A DNA stretch of 48,594 nt, taken from assembly GCA_964510955.1 (NCBI GenBank), contig CAZEDW010000033.1:1-48594 (forward strand). Direction: 5' to 3'. Positions 41,930 to 48,594 of this stretch are shown in pieces; within the stretch, counting starts at the first letter, position 1, and each line of letters begins with the position of its first letter. Under the pieces are notes generated by a model that worked only from the letters and a program-made list of their open reading frames with translations, was not told where the DNA came from and searched no databases. The DNA is from JAFLCM01 sp964510955. GTDB lineage: Bacteria; Planctomycetota; Phycisphaerae; Phycisphaerales; UBA1924. The translations under genes were made by a program, and so were the position numbers.

Positions 41930-42847
41930 ATGCTCACCCGGCCCTTCGGCTCCACCGGCCTGACAGTTTCCGCCCTTGGGCTGGGGGCCGGTCAGATCGG
42001 CGGCGCGAACCTCTCTGACGATCACTCTGGCTCGCTTCTGAATGCGGCGCTGGATCTTGGCATCACCCTCATCGACACCGCCCGGGGCTACGGCCTCTCG
42101 GAAGAGCGGATCGGGCGGCACATCGCGCACCGGCGCGACTCGTTCGTGCTCTCGAGCAAGTGCGGCTACGGGTTCGAGGGCGAGGGGATTCAGGACTGGA
42201 CCGGGCCGTGCATCGAGCGGGGCGTAGACGCCGCGCTGCAGCGGATGCGCACAGACCGCATCGACGTCATGCACCTGCACTCGTGCCCGCTCGAGGTGCT
42301 GCAAAGGGGCGAGGTGATCGCGGCGCTGGAGCGGGCGCGCAAGGCCGGGAAGGTCCGGTGCGCGGCGTACTCGGGAGAGAATGAGGCGCTGCGCTGGGCG
42401 GCGGCGGCGGGGAGTTTCCAGAGCCTCCAGACCAGCGTGAACCTCTGCGACCAGCGCAGCCTGCGCGATGTGCTGCCCATCGCTTCGCGCCTTGGGCTGG
42501 GCGTGATCGCCAAGCGGCCCATCGCCAACGCGTTCTGGCGTCACGCGGCATGCCCGACGGGGGACTACTGCGAGGTGTACTGGAAGCGGGCTCGGGAGAT
42601 GGGGCTGACGCCGCCCGCGGTTGCCGAAGGCGGCGCGCCGGGGGAGCCGATGGCGTGGGATGAGTTCGCGATCCGGTTCAGCGCCTTTGCGCCGGGGGTT
42701 TCCTGTGTCATCGCGGGCACCGCCAGCATTGAGAACTTGCGCCGCAACGCTGCGATGATCGAGCGTGGGCCGCTGCCGCGCGAGGTGGTTTCGGACGTGA
42801 TGCTCCGATTTGAGCGTGCCGGCACCGGATGGCCTGGGCAGGTTTGA
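41930..42847 (+). CDS. Aldo/keto reductase
   Basis: A 305-residue NAD(P)H-dependent oxidoreductase of the AKR fold. ATG 41930 (MLTRPFGSTGLTVSALGLG) is the usual start of the family. The catalytic tetrad is visible: Asp49 in TLIDTARGYG, Tyr54, Lys77 in LSSKCGYG and His117 in IDVMHLHSC. The coenzyme region shows GLGVIAKRPIAN and CVIAGTASIENLRRNAAMIE. It is a short-loop bacterial type acting on an unknown aldehyde or sugar. It lies 62 nt after the M20 gene and ends 7 nt from a convergent small gene. Confidence 0.92.
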   Translation: MLTRPFGSTGLTVSALGLGAGQIGGANLSDDHSGSLLNAALDLGITLIDTARGYGLSEERIGRHIAHRRDSFVLSSKCGYGFEGEGIQDWTGPCIERGVDAALQRMRTDRIDVMHLHSCPLEVLQRGEVIAALERARKAGKVRCAAYSGENEALRWAAAAGSFQSLQTSVNLCDQRSLRDVLPIASRLGLGVIAKRPIANAFWRHAACPTGDYCEVYWKRAREMGLTPPAVAEGGAPGEPMAWDEFAIRFSAFAPGVSCVIAGTASIENLRRNAAMIERGPLPREVVSDVMLRFERAGTGWPGQV

Positions 42848-42854
42848 GCGGGGC

Positions 42855-43058
42855 TCAGCCGGAGGTGCGCCGCGGCGCTGCCGTGGGCGGCTTGCTCTGC
42901 GGGGTTTTCGAGCGGTCGCCCTTGAAGTTGATTTCCTTCAGCTTGTGGCCACCCGCCCCGGGTTTTTGCAGGGAGTCGGTGGGGAACGCGCCGGCGGGTC
43001 GCAGCGCATCGGCCACCTGCTGCTCGAATGACTTGGTGGGTTTGGAGGGCTTCGACAT
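42855..43058 (-). CDS. Small hypothetical protein
   Basis: A 67-residue basic protein (MSKPSKPTKSFEQQVADALR). AAGGA lies seven bases before the ATG at 43058, which supports the start. Lys, Ser, Pro and Gly dominate, so much of it is disordered. GHKLKEINFKGDRSK near the middle is the only ordered-looking part. No signal or membrane segment. I do not recognise it. The frame is open further upstream (to 43202) but without a ribosome site. Confidence 0.65.
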   Translation of the reverse strand: MSKPSKPTKSFEQQVADALRPAGAFPTDSLQKPGAGGHKLKEINFKGDRSKTPQSKPPTAAPRRTSG

Positions 43059-43212
43059 CGGTTGATCCTTGGTTGGTCTGCGTTGGCGGCGGGGGATGGT
43101 AGGGCGGTCATCCGGTTGCGATACAGTGTGCCCTTCGGCGGGGCGCGGGTATCTGCCCGAGGCCCTGCGCTGGCACGCGGGGCGGCGCCCCAACGCCGAC
43201 ATGGAGTCTCCG

Positions 43213-44751
43213 ATGGCCCGGCTTCACGAGTTCCAAGGCAAAGCGATCCTCTCTCAGAACGGCCTCGCTGTCCCGCGTGGGCGCGCGGCGACCAGTGCTG
43301 AAGACGCCGCCGCCGCTGCGCGGGAGCTGGGCGGGGCGTGCGTGGTGAAGGCGCAGGCCTGGACCACCGGGCGGGCGGCGATGGGGGGGGTGGCCTTCGC
43401 GGACACGCCGGCCCAGGCCGCGGAGCACGCCGGGCGGATCCTCGCGATGAAGGTGGGCAACTTTCCCATCGACCGGGTGCTGGTCGAAGAGAAGCTCTCG
43501 ATCAGCCACGAGCTTTTCGTGAGCCTGTCCATCGACGACAAGCAGCGCCGGCCCGTCATGCTGCTGGGGCTCGCGGGTGGCTCGGGCATCGAGGAGCGGG
43601 GCCAGAGCGTCTACCGGCTCAGCTGCGACGTGTTCACGGGGCCGGCGCGTTCAGAGGTGGACGGCGTGGTCGCCAAGAGCTCCGTCCCCGCGCCGGCCCG
43701 CGGCGCGGTCGCAGATGCGATCATGAATCTCTTCAATGTCGCCCGCAAGATCGAGGCGCGGTCGCTTGAGATCAACCCTCTGGTTGTGACCGCCGAGGGT
43801 CGCGTGATGGCGGCGGATTGCCGCGTGACGGTGGACGACTACGCGGTGTTCCGTCACCCCGAGCTGGGCATCGAGATCGCCCGCGAGCTTGATCACCCTC
43901 CTACCGACCTCGAGCGACGCGCGTACGCGATCGAGCAGGCCGACCACCGCGGCACCTTTTTCTTTGCCCAGATGAACACCGTCGCGGCCCCGACCAGCAA
44001 CGGCCTCATCGGCTTCCATGGCGCAGGCGGAGGCGGCAGCATGATGTCGATGGACGCGATCACGGGCGCCCCCGGAGGGGGATTCACCATCGCGAACTTC
44101 TGCGATACCAGCGGCAACCCGTCGCCGGCGAAGGTGTACCACGCCGCGCGGACGATCCTGTCGCAGCCGGGCCTCGTTGGCTACTTCGGCTCGGGATCGG
44201 GCGTGGCGAACCAGGAGCAATACTGGAGCGCGTACGGCCTTGCCAAGGCGTTCTGGGAGATAAACCTCGATATACCGGCCGTGATCCGTCTGGGCGGGAA
44301 CACCGAGGACCGCGCGGTGGAGATTCTGGAGTCGGCGTGCAAGAGCCTGCCGGCGCGCGTGGAGGGCTACAAGAAGACCGACCCGCCGGCGCGGATCGCG
44401 GCGCGGTTCGGGGAACTGGTGCGCGAGGCGCAGGGCAAGCCGGGGTTCACGCCTTGGACGCCGCGGGCGCCGAGGCGGCCCGCGTTTGTCGGCAAGCCTG
44501 ACGCGGCGAGGTTTGCGGTGAAGGGCGGGACGGTGTGGATCGACCGCCCGGCGTGGAAGGCGAACGCCCCGGCCATCATCGCCCGATCCAGCGGGCTGCT
44601 GAAAGACGACGGCGGCGTTCCGGCGCTCGGCGTGGCTCCCGACGCCTTCGCGGCAAAGGACAGTGAGATGATCGCGTGCGAGGTTGAATGTCGACGAGAC
44701 GGTGTCGAAGGTGTCTTTGTTGACCTTGAACCGGCGGGAGGGATCCGCTGA
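43213..44751 (+). CDS. ATP citrate lyase-like subunit, SucC-like
   Basis: A 512-residue ATP-grasp protein homologous to the beta subunit of succinate-CoA ligase and to AclB. Marks are ARLHEFQGKAILSQNGLAVP, VVKAQAWTTGRAAMGGV, EINPLVVTAEGRVMAADCRV and RLGGNTEDRAVEILES. A 90-residue C-terminal extension (GGTVWIDRPAWKANAPAIIA) is not part of SucC. With its partner it should activate citrate with ATP and CoA. GGAG six bases before ATG 43213 sets the start; the frame is open upstream. The stop overlaps the partner gene's ATG by one base. SucC for succinate is the alternative, made unlikely by the partner's citrate-synthase-like half. Confidence 0.8.
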   Translation: MARLHEFQGKAILSQNGLAVPRGRAATSAEDAAAAARELGGACVVKAQAWTTGRAAMGGVAFADTPAQAAEHAGRILAMKVGNFPIDRVLVEEKLSISHELFVSLSIDDKQRRPVMLLGLAGGSGIEERGQSVYRLSCDVFTGPARSEVDGVVAKSSVPAPARGAVADAIMNLFNVARKIEARSLEINPLVVTAEGRVMAADCRVTVDDYAVFRHPELGIEIARELDHPPTDLERRAYAIEQADHRGTFFFAQMNTVAAPTSNGLIGFHGAGGGGSMMSMDAITGAPGGGFTIANFCDTSGNPSPAKVYHAARTILSQPGLVGYFGSGSGVANQEQYWSAYGLAKAFWEINLDIPAVIRLGGNTEDRAVEILESACKSLPARVEGYKKTDPPARIAARFGELVREAQGKPGFTPWTPRAPRRPAFVGKPDAARFAVKGGTVWIDRPAWKANAPAIIARSSGLLKDDGGVPALGVAPDAFAAKDSEMIACEVECRRDGVEGVFVDLEPAGGIR

Positions 44752-46508
44752 TGGCGATCCTCATCGACAAGTCGTCGCGCGTCATCGTCCAAGGCATCAC
44801 CGGCCGTGAGGGTCAGGCCCGCACCCGGCTCATGCTCGACTACGGCACCAACGTCGTCGGCGGCGTGACCCCTGGCAAGGGCGGCACGACCATGCTCGGC
44901 GTGTCGGTGTTCGATTCCTGCGCCGACGCCGCCAGGGCCCTCGGGCCCATCGACATCTCCGTGCTCTTTGTTCCCGCCGCAGGACTCAAGCAGGCCGCGC
45001 TTGATGCCTTCGACGCCGGCGTCAAGCTCGTCGTTCTTGTCGCCGACCGCGTGCCGATCTGGGACGCGATGGAGATCGCCGCCCGCGCGAAGGAGAAGAA
45101 CGCCCGTTTCGTCGGCCCCAACACCCTGGGCATCGCCAGCCCGGGCCAGGCGGTGGTGGGCATGATCGGCGGGCGGGCCGAGTCGGCGCGGGAGTGGTTC
45201 AAGCCGCCGCTTCCGGGGGCGTCGGGGACCGGCGTGGGCATCATCTCGCGCTCGGGCGGCATGTCGTCGTCGACCGCGTACTACCTGGGGCAGGCGGGCG
45301 TGCGCATCAGCACCATTGTCCACATCGGTGGCGACGCGGTGCTGGGGTTGCGCATCCCCGAGGTCGCCGAGATGTTCCAGGACGACCCGCACACCGACGC
45401 GATCGTGGTGTTCGGCGAGATCGGCGGCTCGCAGGAAGAGGACCTGGCGGCGCTCATCAAGAGCGGCAGAGTGACCAAACCGGTCATCGCCTACATCGGC
45501 GGCAAGGCCGCGAAGGCGGGCACGCGGTTCAGCCACGCCGGGGCGATCATCGAGGGCAATGTCGGCACTCACGCGGGCAAGGTGGCCGCGCTGCGCGAGG
45601 CGGGCGCGACAGTCGTCGACGCGTTCGGCGAGTTGCCCGCGGCGGCGGTGGGGGTGCTCCGGGCCCGCGGCTCCAGGTCGCTGATGACCGACGCGGAGCG
45701 AAAGGCGGTGTGGACCACCGCGATCACGAAGATCGAGCCCAACAAGGTTGCGGTACGCGGGCACGACATCGCCTCGCTCATGGGCAAGGTGAGCTTCGGC
45801 GCGGCGGTGTACCTGATCCTGACCGGCAAGCTGCCGGGCGAGCGCACCGGGCGGCTGCTCGACGCGATCCTGGTGAGCAGCATCGACCACGGCGCGACGC
45901 CGCCCAGTTGCCTCGCCGCCCGCACCGTCGCCAGCACCGGTGCGAGCCTGTCGCAGAGCGTGGCGGCGGGGATCATGTCGATCAACCGGCACCACGGCGG
46001 GGCGATCGAGGATTGTGCGCGGTACCTGGGCGGGTTGCTGGACACGGCCCGGCGCGAAAGCGAGAAGCGCAAGGCAAAGAACGAGAGTGAAGTCGCCGGC
46101 GTGCTCGATGAGATCGCGGGGGCGGAAGTGGCGCGCATCAAGAGCACCGGCGACCGCATCAGCGGGTTCGGGCACCGCGTCCACACCAAGGACCCGCGCA
46201 CCGCGCGGCTGTTCGAGCTGGCGGGCGAGGCGGGCCTGAGCGCCGGGCCGACGACGCACATCGGCGCGGCCCGCGCCGTTGAGCGGGCGTTCGCTGCGAT
46301 CGGCAAGCCGCTCCCCATCAACGTCGACGGCGCCGTCGGGGCCATCCTCGCCGATTTGGGCGTGGACCCGCGGGTTTTCAACGGCGTGTTCATGATCGCG
46401 CGCACGCCGGGGCTGGTGGCGCATGTGGTCGAGGAACAGACCCGCGAGAAGCCGATGCGACGAATCGACCCGGTGAATCACGCGTACGACGGGCCGATCA
46501 TCGACTGA
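44751..46508 (+). CDS. ATP citrate lyase-like subunit, SucD-like plus citrate synthase-like
   Basis: A 585-residue fusion in the AclA layout. Residues 1-310 are SucD-like: the CoA-binding start (DKSSRVIVQGITGREGQART), GVGIISRSGGMSSS, GEIGGSQEED and the phosphohistidine His262 in RFSHAGAIIEG. Residues 330-585 are citrate synthase-like: VRGHDIASLMGKVSFGAAVY, His380 in SIDHGATPPS, His475 in GFGHRVHTKDPR and Asp526 in INVDGAVGAIL. The product splits citryl-CoA into acetyl-CoA and oxaloacetate. It belongs either to a cytosolic acetyl-CoA supply or to a reductive TCA route. The start TGATG overlaps the upstream gene by one base. No other reductive TCA gene is in the window. Confidence 0.85.
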   Translation: MAILIDKSSRVIVQGITGREGQARTRLMLDYGTNVVGGVTPGKGGTTMLGVSVFDSCADAARALGPIDISVLFVPAAGLKQAALDAFDAGVKLVVLVADRVPIWDAMEIAARAKEKNARFVGPNTLGIASPGQAVVGMIGGRAESAREWFKPPLPGASGTGVGIISRSGGMSSSTAYYLGQAGVRISTIVHIGGDAVLGLRIPEVAEMFQDDPHTDAIVVFGEIGGSQEEDLAALIKSGRVTKPVIAYIGGKAAKAGTRFSHAGAIIEGNVGTHAGKVAALREAGATVVDAFGELPAAAVGVLRARGSRSLMTDAERKAVWTTAITKIEPNKVAVRGHDIASLMGKVSFGAAVYLILTGKLPGERTGRLLDAILVSSIDHGATPPSCLAARTVASTGASLSQSVAAGIMSINRHHGGAIEDCARYLGGLLDTARRESEKRKAKNESEVAGVLDEIAGAEVARIKSTGDRISGFGHRVHTKDPRTARLFELAGEAGLSAGPTTHIGAARAVERAFAAIGKPLPINVDGAVGAILADLGVDPRVFNGVFMIARTPGLVAHVVEEQTREKPMRRIDPVNHAYDGPIID

Positions 46509-46530
46509 GCGGGTCGGCTATGCCTGAGCC

Positions 46531-48441
46531 TCACTTCTTCGCCGGCCTGAGCCAGACCACCCGCCCCTCGAAGCCGTCCGTGGTTGACCGCATTTCGGTC
46601 ACGGCGTCCCCCATTTCGCGAGCCAGGACATCGATCGGCGCCGCCTTCATCCACTCGGGCTGGTTCTTCTTGGCGCGGTCGATCATTTCCTTCTTGTAGT
46701 TCTCGGCGTCGGGATCGTCGCCGAACATGCCCTTCATCTGGGCCTCGACCATCTTGTCGGGGTTCTGGAACATCCACTGGACATACTCAAAGGTCCGCGC
46801 GGTGTCGGTCCAGCCGAACATCAGGCCGGAGCCCTTCAACGTGCCGATCGCCTTGCGGAATCGCTCCTCCTTGTCGAGGCCCGCGGCGTCGGGGTTGCCG
46901 GCCTGACGCATCGCGTTTTCGACGGTCTTACCGGGGCCGATGAACACGTGCCCGAACCCGACACCGATGGCAAAGTCCGCAGCGCCGCCCATGGGCATGC
47001 CGCCGGAGATCGACCAGATCTGGTTGCCCTGGAAGTCGCGGCTCTGCAGGGGCAGCATCCCGCCGAGGTTCTGCAGCGACTGATTGAACTGGGCCGCGTC
47101 CTTGAGCTGGACGGCGAAAAGCTGCTGGCCGCTGTCGGCCGCCAGCGGTTTGTTGATGGTGCTGACCATCCACACCTGGGGGCCGAGATTCGAGAGGATC
47201 GGCCCGGACATGAGCTGGGCCTGCTGCACATACTGCACCACCATGTCGCCCGCCTCGGGCGGGAGCGCCCGCGCGGCCTCGATGATCGTCGGCAGCAGGT
47301 CCGCGAGCTTGAACTGGAGCAGGCTCACGCTGGCCGCGTCGGCGGTGGCGAAGGGGGGGGCGGCGAACTTCTGCTCCGGCGCGTTGAGCAGCGACATCAG
47401 GCCCTTTTTGTCCGGGCACAGCACCGCCATGGGCATCTCGGCCATGCCGGATTCGGTATCGAACTTCATGCCCACGCCCGCGGCCTTTACCCCGGACACG
47501 CCGGCGACTTCGAGCACCTTGGTCATGCGGGGCTCGGCCCCCATCCCAGGATCGACGCCCTCGGCCCCGGCCTTGGCGGCGTCGATCATCTTGTCGAGAA
47601 CGTTGAGCGGCGAACCGCTGAGTATCACGGCGTACGCCTGAGGCTTGTCGAGCTGCTTCACGACGCCGGCGAACGCGTCGGCCTCGCCCACGCTGGGGGA
47701 GGCCTTGCCGGCGAGGCGGTCCAGGGCCCGCTCCATGGTCTCGGTGTCGCCGCTGGCGAGCAGGTGTGAGCCCGAGTGCGAGTAGACGATCTTCTTGAAC
47801 TCCATCGGCGGCTCACGGTGAGCGTCGAGGGCTTCCTCTCCCTCGTCGGCCTCTGCGTCGTCGCCTTCGGCGCCGTCGTTGGCGGCGGCCTTCTTGTCCT
47901 CTTTGGACTTCTTGGCCTTGTCAGCCTTGGCGCTCTCGGTCTCCTCGATCACCCACAGCTTGTGACCGGCGTACTCGTCCTCGGTCACCTTCAGCGATTT
48001 CTTCTCCTCGCCCTTGGCGATGGCTTCCTCGATCTGCTTGGAGACGGCATCGGCCTTGTCGCCCCAGTCGCCCATGGCCAGCATCGCGGGCTCGACCTTG
48101 TTGGCCTTGGAGTCCCAGGTGATCCAGAAGGCCGCGCCGGCCGCCCCGCTGGGGGGGCCGAGCTCGTCGAGCTTGAAACCGGCGGATTCGAGGTCCTTTG
48201 AAAGGTTCTCGGCGAACTGCTGCGAGTACTTCTTGACGAACTCCTTGACCTTTGGGTCCTCCCAGATGCTGCGCAGCGGGGTCTTGTCGAACGAAGCCTT
48301 CATGGCGCTGAAGCTGTCGGTGCCGACCACGAGCGCCGCCTCTTTCGGGGCGAGGTCGGCGATGGTGATGGTCTCGCCCCACGCCGGCATCGCCAGGGCG
48401 GGGATGAAGGCGAGCAAGAAGGCGTTGCGGCGGCGGGTCAT
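46531..48441 (-). CDS. Exported protein of unknown function, DUF3352-like
   Basis: A 636-residue exported protein (MTRRRNAFLLAFIPALAMPA, cut near AWG). Residues 25-130 carry APKEAALVVGTDSFSAMKAS and FKLDELGPPSGAAGAAFWIT. A Lys/Asp/Glu-rich, disordered acidic linker (AKADKAKKSKEDKKAAANDG, then EALDAH) lies near residues 170-210. The rest repeats units such as HLLASGDTETMERALDRLAG and HVFIGPGKTVENAMRQAG, a pattern found in DUF3352-type secreted proteins that resemble a repeated alpha/beta sandwich. No catalytic motif. ATG 48441 gives a good signal peptide. Ends 22 nt from the convergent citrate lyase gene. Function unknown. Confidence 0.7.
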   Translation of the reverse strand: MTRRRNAFLLAFIPALAMPAWGETITIADLAPKEAALVVGTDSFSAMKASFDKTPLRSIWEDPKVKEFVKKYSQQFAENLSKDLESAGFKLDELGPPSGAAGAAFWITWDSKANKVEPAMLAMGDWGDKADAVSKQIEEAIAKGEEKKSLKVTEDEYAGHKLWVIEETESAKADKAKKSKEDKKAAANDGAEGDDAEADEGEEALDAHREPPMEFKKIVYSHSGSHLLASGDTETMERALDRLAGKASPSVGEADAFAGVVKQLDKPQAYAVILSGSPLNVLDKMIDAAKAGAEGVDPGMGAEPRMTKVLEVAGVSGVKAAGVGMKFDTESGMAEMPMAVLCPDKKGLMSLLNAPEQKFAAPPFATADAASVSLLQFKLADLLPTIIEAARALPPEAGDMVVQYVQQAQLMSGPILSNLGPQVWMVSTINKPLAADSGQQLFAVQLKDAAQFNQSLQNLGGMLPLQSRDFQGNQIWSISGGMPMGGAADFAIGVGFGHVFIGPGKTVENAMRQAGNPDAAGLDKEERFRKAIGTLKGSGLMFGWTDTARTFEYVQWMFQNPDKMVEAQMKGMFGDDPDAENYKKEMIDRAKKNQPEWMKAAPIDVLAREMGDAVTEMRSTTDGFEGRVVWLRPAKK

Positions 48442-48594
48442 GATCTCGGGGGCTCCAGGTGGGAGATTGAACTCGGGGGGATCGGAGGCGTCTAAGGAGA
48501 ATCAGAGAAGAATGTTGGGACTTGGGATTGAGACGTGTTGGCAGCGGCGCCAGCGCGACGTCGGGATCGGAGTTTGGACGGAGATCGCCTGGTT

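Noticed and set aside
44367..46481. 704-codon open frame antisense to the citrate lyase genes
   Set aside because: Both plus-strand genes have intact family motifs; the antisense frame does not.

Overview
The window is a high-GC bacterial chromosome segment that most resembles a planctomycete of the Phycisphaerae type. This rests on gene content and not on any marker phylogeny. Three secreted proteins end in dockerin-like EF-hand pairs of the D-x-N-G-D-G-x-V-x-T-x-D-L type. Three more end in PEP-CTERM-like tails (Pro-rich motif, hydrophobic stretch, Arg cluster). An ECF sigma factor overlaps a TPR-bearing Ser/Thr kinase, a pairing known from planctomycetes. There is also a DUF2934 protein and many large TPR or secreted proteins without clear relatives. 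No rRNA, CRISPR array, phage or intact insertion sequence was seen.

Layout. 1-8.4 kb: the 3' part of a TPR protein, a metzincin-dockerin protein, a convergent unknown gene, and an Ig-dockerin protein closed by a strong terminator. 8.4-17.3 kb: a polytopic TPR membrane protein, bioY, a two-domain M16 peptidase divergent from a GntR regulator (with a palindrome on the regulator's promoter), then ctaB and a SCO copper chaperone coupled by a 4-nt overlap. 17.6-21.1 kb: a DUF2934 protein and the ECF sigma/kinase pair. 21.1-22.5 kb: an IS5-like transposase remnant, a PEP-CTERM-like protein and tRNA-Phe with its own promoter and terminator. 22.7-25.8 kb: a coupled sigma / membrane protein / Spy-CpxP-like secreted protein operon and a lipoprotein. 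26-32.1 kb: ptsI, an RNase E/G with a long structured leader, nrdR and a small zinc-ribbon protein. 32.2-39.3 kb: a Gly-rich dockerin protein, thrS with a structured leader and an in-frame octamer-repeat insertion, and two PEP-CTERM-like proteins, one carrying a His/Cys pair that recalls clan CD peptidases. 39.5-48.6 kb: a hotdog thioesterase, a cupin, an M20 amidohydrolase, an aldo/keto reductase, a 67-residue protein, a two-subunit ATP-citrate-lyase-like enzyme and a large secreted protein.

How it fits together. Three themes recur. The first is the cell surface: secreted proteins with dockerin-like or PEP-CTERM-like ends, an M16 and a metzincin peptidase, and lipoproteins. The second is envelope or stress signalling: ECF sigma with kinase, and sigma with anti-sigma-like and Spy-like proteins. 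The third is core housekeeping: ptsI, RNase E/G, nrdR, thrS, ctaB/SCO and the citrate lyase pair. Most genes are single transcription units. Coupled groups are sigma-kinase (17-nt overlap), the sigma/membrane/Spy-like trio (4-nt overlaps), ctaB-SCO (4 nt) and the citrate lyase pair (1 nt). No single locus is a proven new system. The most unusual items are the octamer insertion in thrS, the clan CD-like PEP-CTERM protein, the structured leaders of thrS and the RNase E/G gene, and the Spy-like trio.
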